DNA of 64,000 nucleotides from positions 124,001-188,000 of the forward strand of contig NZ_JAPVQY010000003.1 of NCBI RefSeq assembly GCF_027257875.1. Direction: 5' to 3'. Of this stretch, positions 53,122-61,993 are shown one piece after another. The position numbers and the translations under genes were made by a program. Origin of the DNA: Burkholderia sp. IMCC1007. Lineage in GTDB: Bacteria; Pseudomonadota; Gammaproteobacteria; Burkholderiales; Burkholderiaceae. How positions within the stretch are numbered: the stretch's first letter is position 1; each line of letters starts with the position of its first letter. The notes below the pieces were generated by a model. The model had not been told where the DNA came from. It was given only the letters and a program-made list of their open reading frames with translations, and ran no database searches.

Positions 53122-54675
53122 TCAGATCCTGCGTTGCTGGCCTTGCCAGTATTGTTCGCGCAGGTCCTTCTTCAATACCTTGCCGGCCGTGCTGCGCGGC
53201 AGCGCTGCGACGAAGTCCACGCTCTTCGGCGCCTTCACCGAGCCGAGCTGCGCCTTGCACAGCGCGATGAGTTCGTCGGCGCTCACGTGCTGGCCCGCAT
53301 TGAGCTCGACCACGGCCTTCACGGCCTCGCCCCACTTGTCGTCCGGCACGCCGATCACCGCGCAGTCCTGCACCGCCGGGTGCGCCCAGATCACCTGCTC
53401 GACTTCGCTCGGATACACGTTGAAGCCGCCGCTGATGATCATGTCCTTCTTGCGGTCGGTGATGTGCAGATAGCCGTCGCGGTCGAGATGGCCGATGTCA
53501 CCGGTGTGCAGCCAGCCGTCGACGATCGTCTCGGCCGTCTTGTCCGGCGCGCGGTAGTAGCCCTTCATCACGAGGTCGCCGCGCACGCAGATCTCGCCGG
53601 TCTCGCCCTGCTTCAGCACCTCGCCGCGCTCGCCGACGATCTCGACGCGCACCAGCGGGTTCGGACGGCCGACCGACGCGAGCCGTTCGTCCGGCGCCAG
53701 CGCGCCGTCGACGAAGTGCTCGGCCGGCGTCAGGTACGCGATCGACGCGGGTGCTTCGGTCTGCCCGTAGCCGCCCGTCATCACCGGGCCGAACACGTCG
53801 ATCGCGCGCTTGAGCTTCTCGACCGACATCGGCGCGGCGCCGTACAGGAAGTAGCGCAGCGACGAGAAGTCGACCTGGTCGATGCCGGGGATGTCGAGCA
53901 GCCGGTAGATCACGGTCGGCGGCAGGAAGAACTCGGTCACGCGATGCTTGACGATCGCGCCGAGCAGCAGCGCGGGGTCGGGCTTCGGCAGCACGACCAC
54001 CGTGCCGCCGCGCGCGGTGCACGGCAGCGACATCATCCCGGCCGTATGCGTCATCGGCGCCGCGGCGAGGTTCACCGGCCGCTCGTCGCCGTACGTCATC
54101 GCGATCATGAATTGCGCGAAGTACGTCTGCAGCGAACGGTGCGTATTCATCACGCCCTTCGGCGCGCCCGTCGTGCCGCCCGTGGCCGACAGCGCGACGA
54201 CGTCGTCCGGCGCGTAATCGACGACCGGCGGCGTCGCCGGCTGGCGCTCGCTCCACGCGGCGAGCGACGGCGCCCACGGCAGGTCGGCGTCGAGGCACAC
54301 CCACAGCCGGATCTTCGGCAGGCTCGGGCGCAGCGCGTCGATCGCGTCGGCGAATGCATGGTGGAAGAACAGCACCTCGCAGTCGAACGCGTCGAGCACG
54401 TACTGGTTTTCGGCCGGCGCGTTGCGGCCGTTCACCGGGATATACGCGAGCCCGGCGCGCCACATCCCGAGCGCGCAGCTCCAGCCGATCACGTCGTTGT
54501 CGGCCCACACCGCCGCCTTCGCCTCCTTCGCGAAGCCGGCAGCGAGCAACCCGTTCGCGATGCGGCACGACAGCTCGCCGATCTCCTGGAACGTGTAGCT
54601 GCGCTCGCCCTGGATATACGCGATCCCGTCGGGATTGATGCGCCACCCGCGGTCGTAGAAATCGATAATGGCCAT
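53122..54675 (-). CDS. AMP-forming acyl-CoA ligase
   Basis: 517 residues. Phosphate loop SATGGTTGAPKGVMNTH, GGYGQTEAPA, DRDGYLHITDRKKDMIISGGFNVYPSEVE and catalytic Lys in STAGKVLKKDL. Related to FadD3/FadD17-like and aromatic/alicyclic acid ligases. It is 42 bp downstream of the saccharopine-dehydrogenase-like gene and probably activates the carboxylic intermediate of this catabolic cluster. Confidence 0.92.
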   Translation of the reverse strand: MAIIDFYDRGWRINPDGIAYIQGERSYTFQEIGELSCRIANGLLAAGFAKEAKAAVWADNDVIGWSCALGMWRAGLAYIPVNGRNAPAENQYVLDAFDCEVLFFHHAFADAIDALRPSLPKIRLWVCLDADLPWAPSLAAWSERQPATPPVVDYAPDDVVALSATGGTTGAPKGVMNTHRSLQTYFAQFMIAMTYGDERPVNLAAAPMTHTAGMMSLPCTARGGTVVVLPKPDPALLLGAIVKHRVTEFFLPPTVIYRLLDIPGIDQVDFSSLRYFLYGAAPMSVEKLKRAIDVFGPVMTGGYGQTEAPASIAYLTPAEHFVDGALAPDERLASVGRPNPLVRVEIVGERGEVLKQGETGEICVRGDLVMKGYYRAPDKTAETIVDGWLHTGDIGHLDRDGYLHITDRKKDMIISGGFNVYPSEVEQVIWAHPAVQDCAVIGVPDDKWGEAVKAVVELNAGQHVSADELIALCKAQLGSVKAPKSVDFVAALPRSTAGKVLKKDLREQYWQGQQRRI

Positions 54676-54717
54676 GTCAGGTGTTCCGTTGAATGGGGTT
54701 CGGTGCGACGGCGGCCG

Positions 54718-55848
54718 TCACAGCTGCGTGACCGTCGCGCGTGCGAGCCCGCGCTGTTCGAGAAAGCCGAGCAAGTAGCGATGGCCGAACGCCTTCGAGC
54801 CCGACGCGAAGCCCGTGCGTGCGACGTCGCCGTCGAGCAGCTTGAGCACGCCCGCCGCGTGGATCGCGCCGGTCGAGATGTACGGCGTGATGCCGTGCAC
54901 GGTGGCGCGCACCGACGCGAGCTGGCCGCGGCCGATCGCGAAGTCGACGCTGCGCTGGATCGTCGTGCGTTCGCGCGGCGGCATCGTCGGCGTGGTCGAA
55001 TCGACGACCTGCTTGAGGATCGCGTCCTGCTGCTCGCGCGGCAGGTGCTTGTACTCGGCCTCCCACTTCTGGCCGAACTGATGCACCAGCTTCATCACGT
55101 TGTTGTCGTAGAAGCCGACGCACGAGATGCAGCTGCGCACACGCGCATCGCGCTCGAAGTAGACCGGCAGCGACGTGCCGCCCCACGGCAGGCAGAACAC
55201 CGGCTGCATGAGCTCCGGCGTCGCGACGGTGAACGACGCGTCCGCCGCGTGCGGCACGAGCGCCTTCTCCCACAGGTAGCAGGATTCGTGGCGTGCGCCG
55301 TCGAAGATCGTCGCGGTCGAGCCGATGCTGACGCCGGCCGCGCCGCGCGGGCCGCGCGTCAGCGTGGCCGTTTCCAGCGCGTCGATCCCCGGCGTTTCGA
55401 GCGCGAGCTCGGCGGCGATTTCGGCGAACGTGTACATGTACGCGTTCGACGACGACACCAGCAGGCCGGCCTGGCGGTACAGCTCGCCGAACTGGTCGCG
55501 CACGTCGCGGATGTACGACTGCTCGCCGGTCGTATCGAGGTGGTGGCAGCCGGCCTTCAGCGCGGCCTCGACGCCGACGAGCCCGAAGCTCGAGAACGGC
55601 CCGACGGTATTGCAGACCACCTTCGCGCCGCGAAACGCCTTCACGAGCGAATCGACGTCGTGCCCGGCCTCGATGATTTCGTATTCCGCCGATTCGAGGC
55701 GCACGACGCGCTGCGCCATCATTTCCTTCGCGCGGCCCGCATTGCGCGCGACCGCGGTGAACGGGATGTTCTGGTCGATCAGCCAGTCCATGATCAACAT
55801 GCCGGTGTAACCGCTTGCGCCATAAACGACGACGGGGTGCTTAGCCAT
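54718..55848 (-). CDS. Saccharopine-dehydrogenase-like NAD(P)-binding protein
   Basis: 376 residues. Rossmann motif GASGYTG (10-16), VARNAGRAKEMM, and NTVGPFSSFGLVGVEAALKAGCHHLDTTGE typical of the saccharopine dehydrogenase/trans-acting enoyl reductase family. Such proteins reduce lipid or polyketide-like substrates; true saccharopine activity is unlikely in this setting. First gene of a transcript from the promoter at 55938-55966. Confidence 0.85.
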   Translation of the reverse strand: MAKHPVVVYGASGYTGMLIMDWLIDQNIPFTAVARNAGRAKEMMAQRVVRLESAEYEIIEAGHDVDSLVKAFRGAKVVCNTVGPFSSFGLVGVEAALKAGCHHLDTTGEQSYIRDVRDQFGELYRQAGLLVSSSNAYMYTFAEIAAELALETPGIDALETATLTRGPRGAAGVSIGSTATIFDGARHESCYLWEKALVPHAADASFTVATPELMQPVFCLPWGGTSLPVYFERDARVRSCISCVGFYDNNVMKLVHQFGQKWEAEYKHLPREQQDAILKQVVDSTTPTMPPRERTTIQRSVDFAIGRGQLASVRATVHGITPYISTGAIHAAGVLKLLDGDVARTGFASGSKAFGHRYLLGFLEQRGLARATVTQL

Positions 55849-55937
55849 GGTTGTCTCCTGAAACGTGAGGTGTTGAAAATCGCTGCGGTCGAAGGTCCGC
55901 TACTGCTGCTTCGCATTCGGGTGCTTTTTTGTAGAAC

Positions 55938-55966
55938 ACATTACCAGTCTTAGGTCACTGCGACAA
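55938..55966 (-). promoter_or_regulatory. Promoter of the reductase/ligase unit (duplicated block B)
   Basis: Minus strand TTGTCG (55961-55966) and TAATGT (55938-55943), 17-base spacer with TGACCTAAGACTGG. Aligns with the promoter at 48274-48302 over the whole length and is preceded by a terminator of the same kind. The -10 of block B is nearer consensus. Confidence 0.6.
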
Positions 55967-55977
55967 AGTTAACGTCG

Positions 55978-56007
55978 AAGAAAAAGGCAGGGTATTCCCG
56001 GCCCTGA
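55978..56007 (-). terminator. Terminator of cytochrome/amine oxidase transcript
   Basis: CAGGG/CCCTG stem (55988-55992, 56002-56006) followed on the minus strand by CCTTTTTCTTC. It shares the AGGGTATTCCC core with the TetR terminator at 48314-48340. It sits 14 bp past the cytochrome c stop. Confidence 0.75.
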
Positions 56008-56020
56008 CGTGCCGTCCGCA

Positions 56021-56719
56021 TCATTGGGCCGTACCGCTTGCGCCGCCGGCGCCGCCCACACCGTCCGGCGACAGGCCGGCCAGATAGTGCGCGATGGCGC
56101 GCGTGTCGTCACCGGACAGGGTCGCGGAAACGCCGTTCATCGCGCCGGTCGGGTCGTGCCGCTGGCCCGACCGGAACGACTCGAGTTGCGTTTCCAGATA
56201 AAGCCGCCCCTGCCCCGCGAGGCGCGGCACCTGATCCTTGCCCGTCAATGCCGCGCCGTGGCACGCCTGGCAGCTTCGCGCCGCGACCAGCGTCATCCCG
56301 CGGTGCGCGAGCGCCGCATCGGCCGGCACGGCCTCGTTGCGCGCCGGCGCCTGTCGCGCGAAATAGGTCGCCAGCGCGTCGATCTTCGCGCCGTCGAGTT
56401 CGCGCGACAGCGGGCCCATGTATGCATTGCGGCGCTGGTCGCTCGCGAATGCGCGCAGCTGTGCGGCGAGGTAGCCCGCGGGCTGGCCCGACAGCGACGG
56501 ATACCACGCGTTCTGCGACTGCCCGTGCGTGCCGTGGCAGAAGAGGCAGGTCTCCTGCAGCTGCGGCCACGCGCCGCCGTTCGCCTTGTCCGCGTCGCCG
56601 AGCGCGGTCATCGCCTTCTCGTAGCGCATGCCGTCGAGCAGGTCGGGGCCGTACAGCGTGCCGGCTGCCGCGACGCCCGCGATCAGGAGTGCGGCACCGA
56701 TCATCCAGGTTCGTTTCAT
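56021..56719 (-). CDS. Periplasmic diheme cytochrome c
   Basis: 232 residues. N-terminal signal/anchor helix (MKRTWMIGAALLIAGVAAAG), then two class I haem sites: CLFCH (C58, C61, H62) and CQACH (C150, C153, H154). Possible distal ligands are the Met residues in AYMGPLS and GAMNGVS. The start codon overlaps the stop of the flavin amine oxidase (TGAATG), so the two proteins are made together. It should accept electrons from that enzyme and pass them to a terminal oxidase (inference). Confidence 0.9.
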   Translation of the reverse strand: MKRTWMIGAALLIAGVAAAGTLYGPDLLDGMRYEKAMTALGDADKANGGAWPQLQETCLFCHGTHGQSQNAWYPSLSGQPAGYLAAQLRAFASDQRRNAYMGPLSRELDGAKIDALATYFARQAPARNEAVPADAALAHRGMTLVAARSCQACHGAALTGKDQVPRLAGQGRLYLETQLESFRSGQRHDPTGAMNGVSATLSGDDTRAIAHYLAGLSPDGVGGAGGASGTAQ

Positions 56720-58198
56720 TCACGCCTCCTTGCCGCGGCCGGCCAGCTTGCCGAGCGCCTGCAGCGCCGCGCGGTGGCCGGAGCGCACCGCGCCGTCCAT
56801 CGCGCCGGGCCACAGGTCGGCCGTCTCGGTGCCCGACCAGATCAGGCGGCCGGCCTCCGGGCGCAGGTACTTGCCCCATTTCGTCCAGAAGCCGGGCGGC
56901 AGCGGGTGGATGCACTGCAGCGTCCACGGATCGACGCGGCCCCAGTCGTAGTCGTGGAACTGGGTCGGATGCAGCGCGCGGTCGCCGAGCGCGCGCGCGA
57001 ATACAGCCGATAGCGTGCGTTCGGCGGCCTTCGGCTCGGACGGCAGCGCGCCCGGCGCGACGAACGCGGCGAGCACGCCGACCGAGCCGTCCGGCGGCGA
57101 GTTGTCGTACGCCATGAAGACCGGGCCGCCGACCTCGAAGATCTGCCCGTTGTAACCGTCGTCGCGCCAGAACGGCCGGTCGTACACGTGTACCGTCTTG
57201 CGCATCGGCGCGTTCGCGGGCCAGTTGCGCTGCAGTTGCGCGCGGCCGGCCGGCAGCGGCGGATCGAACACGATCTGCTCGCACAGCGCCGGATTCAGCG
57301 CGACGATCACGCGCCGCGCGCGCAGCACGCCGCGATCCGTCTGCACGTCGACGACGTCGCGATCCCAGCCCGAAATCCTGCGCACCGGGCAGGACAGCCG
57401 CACCTTCGCGCCGAGCTCGCTCGCCATCCGCACGCTCAGCACCTGCGAACCGCCGACGAAGCGCGTTTCCTGTGCACCGCCCTTGGTCGATTCGAGCTTC
57501 GCATAGTCGCAGTCGGCGCTGTTGATCATCGACAGGTAGTGCAGCAGCCCGAGCTGCGCCGGCGCGCCGCCGAGCGACAGCTTCGCCGCGAGGCCGAGGA
57601 AATAGCCGTCCTCGTAGGTCACGCCCTGCCTGAGCAACCAGTCGCCGTAGGTGAGCTTGTCGAGCTCTGCCGCGTGCTGCGCGGTCCACGGCTCGCGCGA
57701 CGGCACGCCGCGCGCCAGTTCGCCGAGCTTCGCACCGATCGCGCCATCGCCGCCCGAGCCGCCGTGGAAATCCTGTGCAACGCGCGCGTCGCCGGCGAGC
57801 ACGACCGTCTTGCCCGCGTAGAAAGTCGGGAACGTGTCGACCCCGAGTTCGCGCGCCAGATCGGCGATCGCCGTCTGGCCCGGCCCGATCCACTGGCCGC
57901 CGGCTTCGGACACGACGCCGTGTCCGAGGTCGTGGTTGTAGGTGCGCCCGCCGACGCGGTCGCGCGCTTCGACAACGACGAACGCGTCGCATCCGGCGCG
58001 CTTCAGGTCGCGTGCGGCGGTGAGCCCGGCGAGCCCCGCGCCGATGATCACGACGTCGAAGATCCCGTTCGCGGCCGATGCCGGCGCGATATCCGCCGCG
58101 AACGACACCGGGCCCGCCGCGAGCGACGCGGCCCCCGCTGCCGCGACACGCAGAATCTGGCGCCGGGCCTGCGTATCCGGCTTGTGCTTGCACTTCAT
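56720..58198 (-). CDS. Exported flavin amine oxidase/dehydrogenase
   Basis: 492 residues. The N-terminus (ARRQILRVAAAGAASLAAGPVSFA) looks like a Tat signal. FAD motif IIGAGLAGLTAARDL with VVEARDRVGGRTY, and a C-terminal flavin-contact LIWSGTETADLWPGAMDGAVRSG. No MAO-type cysteine is at the covalent flavin site, so FAD is likely non-covalent. Similar proteins include nicotine oxidoreductase NicA2, which uses a cytochrome c rather than O2. Translational coupling with a diheme cytochrome c makes dehydrogenase chemistry likely. Substrate unknown. Confidence 0.88.
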   Translation of the reverse strand: MKCKHKPDTQARRQILRVAAAGAASLAAGPVSFAADIAPASAANGIFDVVIIGAGLAGLTAARDLKRAGCDAFVVVEARDRVGGRTYNHDLGHGVVSEAGGQWIGPGQTAIADLARELGVDTFPTFYAGKTVVLAGDARVAQDFHGGSGGDGAIGAKLGELARGVPSREPWTAQHAAELDKLTYGDWLLRQGVTYEDGYFLGLAAKLSLGGAPAQLGLLHYLSMINSADCDYAKLESTKGGAQETRFVGGSQVLSVRMASELGAKVRLSCPVRRISGWDRDVVDVQTDRGVLRARRVIVALNPALCEQIVFDPPLPAGRAQLQRNWPANAPMRKTVHVYDRPFWRDDGYNGQIFEVGGPVFMAYDNSPPDGSVGVLAAFVAPGALPSEPKAAERTLSAVFARALGDRALHPTQFHDYDWGRVDPWTLQCIHPLPPGFWTKWGKYLRPEAGRLIWSGTETADLWPGAMDGAVRSGHRAALQALGKLAGRGKEA

Positions 58199-58243
58199 GT
58201 CGAGTACTCCATCTTTCCTTGCTGGTCAGTCTGCGAATTCATG

Positions 58244-59212
58244 TCACGGCGCGGCCAGCACGCCGTCCTGCGAAAACAGGATCGGCTTGCCGCGCGCATC
58301 GATCAGCGCGGCGGTGAGCGTCGCGCGATCCGCGCGCTGCGCGACGTCGAACGGGCCATCCGCGACGCGCTGCGCGAGCGTGAGCCCGTCGAGCCCGACG
58401 CCGACGAGCCCGCCGCCGCTCGCCACGAGATCGGTGATCGAGCTGCGCGTGCCTGTCTTCAATGCGGTCCACGTCGTGCCGCCGTCGCGGCTTTCGAACA
58501 GGCTGCCGAGCAACCCGCCGACCACGAGCCGGCCGTCGGGCATCGCGACGCCCGACCACAACGTGCCTTTGCCGCCGGTCGGCAGGTACGCCCAGTTCGC
58601 GCCGGCATCGGTCGACTTGAGCACCATCCCCTGCTCCGACACGATGTAGAGCGCATGTGCGGCATCGGCAAACACGCGGTACAGGTTGCGGTCGGCCTTG
58701 CCGCCGCCGGGCGGCTTCGGCAGCGTCGTGCGGGTCCAGGTTCTGCCGCCGTCGTGCGTCTGCAGCATCAGCGACCACAGGCCGACGGCGATGCCGTCCT
58801 GCTCGCTGGTGAACAGCACGGAGAACAGCGGCTGGTCGACCGACGTGTCGAGCCGTTGCGTGACCCACGTGTCGCCGCCGTCCTGGGTCGCGAGAATCGC
58901 GCCCCACTGGCCGACCGCCCAGCCGTGCTTCGCATCGGCGAACGACACGGCCGACAGCGTCGCCGACACCGGCACGCGCCGCGCCTGCCGCCAGGTCTTG
59001 CCATCGTCGTCCGACAGCAGCACGATCCCGTGCTCGCCGACCGCGACGATGCGCGAGCCCGCGCGTGTCGCATCCGTCAGCATCATGTGGGTCGGCGCGG
59101 CCCACGCGTGTGCGGGCTTCGCGGCCCAGGCCGCGACGGTTCCGTCCTGCGGTTGCGCGAAGGCCATCGCGGCGGCGGAGAGTGCGGTACAGGCAATGAG
59201 CGTCTTGATCAT
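58244..59212 (-). CDS. Exported YCF48/BNR-like beta-propeller protein
   Basis: 322 residues from ATG 59212. Signal peptide MIKTLIACTALSAAAMAFA, then repeated D-D/G-G-x-T-W motifs (DDDGKTWRQA, DGGDTWVTQ, DGGRTWTRT, DAGANWAYL, DGGTTWTAL) of the YCF48/sialidase-type propeller. It is found next to RND/DUF1302/DUF1329 genes in related catabolic loci and is probably a periplasmic partner of that envelope system. Confidence 0.85.
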   Translation of the reverse strand: MIKTLIACTALSAAAMAFAQPQDGTVAAWAAKPAHAWAAPTHMMLTDATRAGSRIVAVGEHGIVLLSDDDGKTWRQARRVPVSATLSAVSFADAKHGWAVGQWGAILATQDGGDTWVTQRLDTSVDQPLFSVLFTSEQDGIAVGLWSLMLQTHDGGRTWTRTTLPKPPGGGKADRNLYRVFADAAHALYIVSEQGMVLKSTDAGANWAYLPTGGKGTLWSGVAMPDGRLVVGGLLGSLFESRDGGTTWTALKTGTRSSITDLVASGGGLVGVGLDGLTLAQRVADGPFDVAQRADRATLTAALIDARGKPILFSQDGVLAAP

Positions 59213-59242
59213 GGTGAGTCTCGGAAGTGGTGTGCTCATGCA

Positions 59243-59539
59243 TCAGTGATTGAACAGACGCGACCAGCCGGCAGTCGCTGCGTCGAGCGCAACGATCGAT
59301 GGCTTGTCGGCACCCTGCGCGGCCGCCGCCTGCGGCCCGGCGTTGCCGTCGCTCGACGATGGAGCGAGTCCCGGTACGGCGTCTGGTTCGGCGACCGTGG
59401 CGTGACGCGCACCGACGCGCCCGGCGTCGGTCGCGAGCGCATGGGCCGGCGCGGGCCGGTCTGCGGCCGCTTGATGAAATCGCGCGAGCGCAACCGCCGC
59501 GATGCAAAGTGCGGCGCAGGCAGCGAGAGTCTTGACCAT
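59243..59539 (-). CDS. Small secreted hypothetical protein, 98 aa
   Basis: GACGGAGATTCAGCC precedes the ATG at 59539. A signal-like start (MVKTLAACAALCIAAVALA) closely resembles that of the downstream YCF48-like protein, and the last residues (WSRLFNH) resemble the end of the upstream RND protein (PGLFSH). The middle is Ala/Pro/Asp-rich without a known domain. It may have arisen by duplication of neighbouring gene ends; whether it is functional is unclear. Confidence 0.5.
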   Translation of the reverse strand: MVKTLAACAALCIAAVALARFHQAAADRPAPAHALATDAGRVGARHATVAEPDAVPGLAPSSSDGNAGPQAAAAQGADKPSIVALDAATAGWSRLFNH

Positions 59540-59570
59540 GGCTGAATCTCCGTCAGGATGTTCGTGCGAG

Positions 59571-61931
59571 TCAGTGGCTGAACAGGCCCGGTGCGCGCGC
59601 GGGCTTGCGGCGCGGGAACCAGCGTTCGAGCAACGATGCGAGCGCGGGCAAGGCGGTCATCGCCATCACAAGGTTCACGATGAACATGAACGCGAGCAGC
59701 TTGCCCATGTCGGCCTGGAACTTCAGTGCGGAGAAGCTCCACGTCGCAACGCCAATCGCCAGCGTGATCGCGGTGAAGATCGTCGCGACGCCGACTTCGA
59801 GCATCGCGTGCTGCACGGCCTTCACGATGTCCTGCCCGCCCGCGAGATGCACCTGCAGCCGGTTGTAGATGTAGAACGCATAGTCGACGCCGATGCCGAC
59901 CGCCAGCACCATCACCGGCAACGTCGCGACCGTCAGCCCGATCTGCAGCTCCTTCATGAACCAGTAGCCGATGAAGGTCGCGACCGACAGCGGCACGCAA
60001 CACGCGAGCATCGCGCGCCAATCGCGGTAGGCAAGGAACACGAGCACCAGGATCGCCGCATACACGTAGAGCATCATCGGCAGCTCGCTCTTCTCGACTT
60101 CGTCGTTCGTCGCGGCGAGCACGCCGGCGTTGCCCGCGGCCAGCCGCACCGTGATGCCGGGGAATGGATGCGACGCGCGGTATTGCTTCACGTCGTCGAG
60201 GATGCGGTTGATCGTCGTCGCCTTGTGATCGGTCAGGAACAGGTGCACGGCCGTCATCCCGCAGTCGCGGCTCATGAAGCCCTTCACGCGCGATACGTCC
60301 ACCGACACCGCGCCGTAGTTCTCGCCAGCGATCGGCACGACGTTCATCTTCGGGTAATCCTCGTTGTAGCCCTGGTTGTAGGTACGCAGCATCGCCGAGT
60401 ACGACTGCACCGACACCACGCCCGGCTCGGTCTTCATCGCGGCCGAGAAGTCGTCCTCATACAGCCCGACTGCCGGGTTGTCGCAGGCCTTGCCGTTCGA
60501 TTCGATCGCCACCGTCAGCCAGTCGAGGCCCATGTCGTAGTTGCCGGCGATCGACGTCGCGTCGCGGTTGAAGCGCGCGTCGGCACGCAGCTCCGGCGCG
60601 CCGGGCTGCAGCGTGCCGATCACGCGATCGCGGCTTTGCCACGCGGCGAGCGCGAAAATCGCGATCGTCAGCGCGACGGTGAGGCCCGCATACTTCGGCT
60701 CCGCCACACGTGCGAGCAGACGCAGCGGCTTCGCACGCTGCTGCGCGCGCTTCAGCGAGTTGTCGGCGTAGGTTTTGGTGAAGTTGAAGCACGATGCCGC
60801 CACCGGCAGCAGGATCAGGTTCGTGACGATCTTGTAGGCCACGCCGAGCGACGCGGTAATCGCCAGCTCGCGCACCATCGGAATCGGAATCAGCAACAGC
60901 GTGATGAACGACACGAACGCGGTGATCAGCGCGAGCACGCCGGGGATCAACAGGCCGCTGAAGCTGTGGCGCGCCGCATCGAACGAACTCTGCCCATGCG
61001 CGATCTCGCGCACGATGAAGTTCACCTGCTGCACGCCGTGCGACACGCCGATCGCGAACACGAGGAACGGCACCAGCACCGCGAGCGGATCGAGGCCGAA
61101 GCCGAGCAGCTTCAGCGTGCCGAACTGCCACACGAGCGATGTCAGCGAACACGCGACCAGCAGCACGGTGAAGCGCACCGAATGGCAATACCAGTACACC
61201 GCGAGCGTGGTCAGCAGCAGCGCGACCGCGCAGAAGCCGAGCACGGCCGTCGCGCCATCGGCGATGTCGCCGATCTGCTTCGCGAAGCCGATGATCTGGA
61301 TCTCGTAGCCGGCGTCCTCGAACGGCTTGCGCACCTTCTGTTCGAGCAGATGGTTGAACGCGACGTAATCGAGCACCTTGCCGGCGCTGTCGCGCTCGTT
61401 CAGCTCGGCCGTGATCATTGCGCTGTCCTCGTTGTGCGATACGAGCGTGCCGACGTAACCGCCGAGCGTCGTCGCGCGGCGAATGCTCTGCACGCTCGCC
61501 GGCGTCAACCGGTCGGGCGTGACCGTGCCGGGAATGATCGGCTCCGCGCGAAAGCCTTCGTCGGTCACTTCGTTGACGAAGGCGTTTGGCGTCCACAGCG
61601 AACGCACGCCGATGCGGTCGACGCTCGGCAAATACGTGACGGCTTGCGTCACGTCGTACAGCCGCGTGAGTCCCTGCTTCGACCAGATCGATCCATGCTT
61701 TGCCCGCACCACCACCGTGATCCGGTTCGCGCCGAGCAGGTCGTTGCGATACTGCTGGAACGTGCGGATGTACTCGTGCCCGATCGGCATCTGCTTTTCG
61801 AAGCCGGCATCCATGCGCAGCTGCACGGCGAACACGGCCATCGCGACGGTGAACAACGCGATCGCCGCGAGCACGATCGCGCGATGACCGAAGAAGAGCC
61901 TCTCGAGGCGGCTGACCAGACGATTGAGCAC
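59571..61931 (-). CDS. RND/MMPL-type transporter
   Basis: 786 residues, shorter than HAE-type pumps. About 12 membrane helices in the usual 1+5+1+5 plan, with two periplasmic loops (about 40-215 and 440-640). Conserved segments include GVSHGVQQVNFIVRE and VGIGVDYAFYIYNRL. It groups with the hydrophobe/lipid transporters (MMPL, HpnN-like) rather than drug pumps; no adaptor or TolC gene is adjacent. With DUF1302 and the probable DUF1329 gene it likely handles a hydrophobic substrate across the envelope. Confidence 0.9.
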   Translation of the reverse strand: MLNRLVSRLERLFFGHRAIVLAAIALFTVAMAVFAVQLRMDAGFEKQMPIGHEYIRTFQQYRNDLLGANRITVVVRAKHGSIWSKQGLTRLYDVTQAVTYLPSVDRIGVRSLWTPNAFVNEVTDEGFRAEPIIPGTVTPDRLTPASVQSIRRATTLGGYVGTLVSHNEDSAMITAELNERDSAGKVLDYVAFNHLLEQKVRKPFEDAGYEIQIIGFAKQIGDIADGATAVLGFCAVALLLTTLAVYWYCHSVRFTVLLVACSLTSLVWQFGTLKLLGFGLDPLAVLVPFLVFAIGVSHGVQQVNFIVREIAHGQSSFDAARHSFSGLLIPGVLALITAFVSFITLLLIPIPMVRELAITASLGVAYKIVTNLILLPVAASCFNFTKTYADNSLKRAQQRAKPLRLLARVAEPKYAGLTVALTIAIFALAAWQSRDRVIGTLQPGAPELRADARFNRDATSIAGNYDMGLDWLTVAIESNGKACDNPAVGLYEDDFSAAMKTEPGVVSVQSYSAMLRTYNQGYNEDYPKMNVVPIAGENYGAVSVDVSRVKGFMSRDCGMTAVHLFLTDHKATTINRILDDVKQYRASHPFPGITVRLAAGNAGVLAATNDEVEKSELPMMLYVYAAILVLVFLAYRDWRAMLACCVPLSVATFIGYWFMKELQIGLTVATLPVMVLAVGIGVDYAFYIYNRLQVHLAGGQDIVKAVQHAMLEVGVATIFTAITLAIGVATWSFSALKFQADMGKLLAFMFIVNLVMAMTALPALASLLERWFPRRKPARAPGLFSH

Positions 61932-61993
61932 GACATTACCCCTTCATGATTGGCGGCGGCGCTCCGCACACACCGCCCGTAAGCACATCGGCG

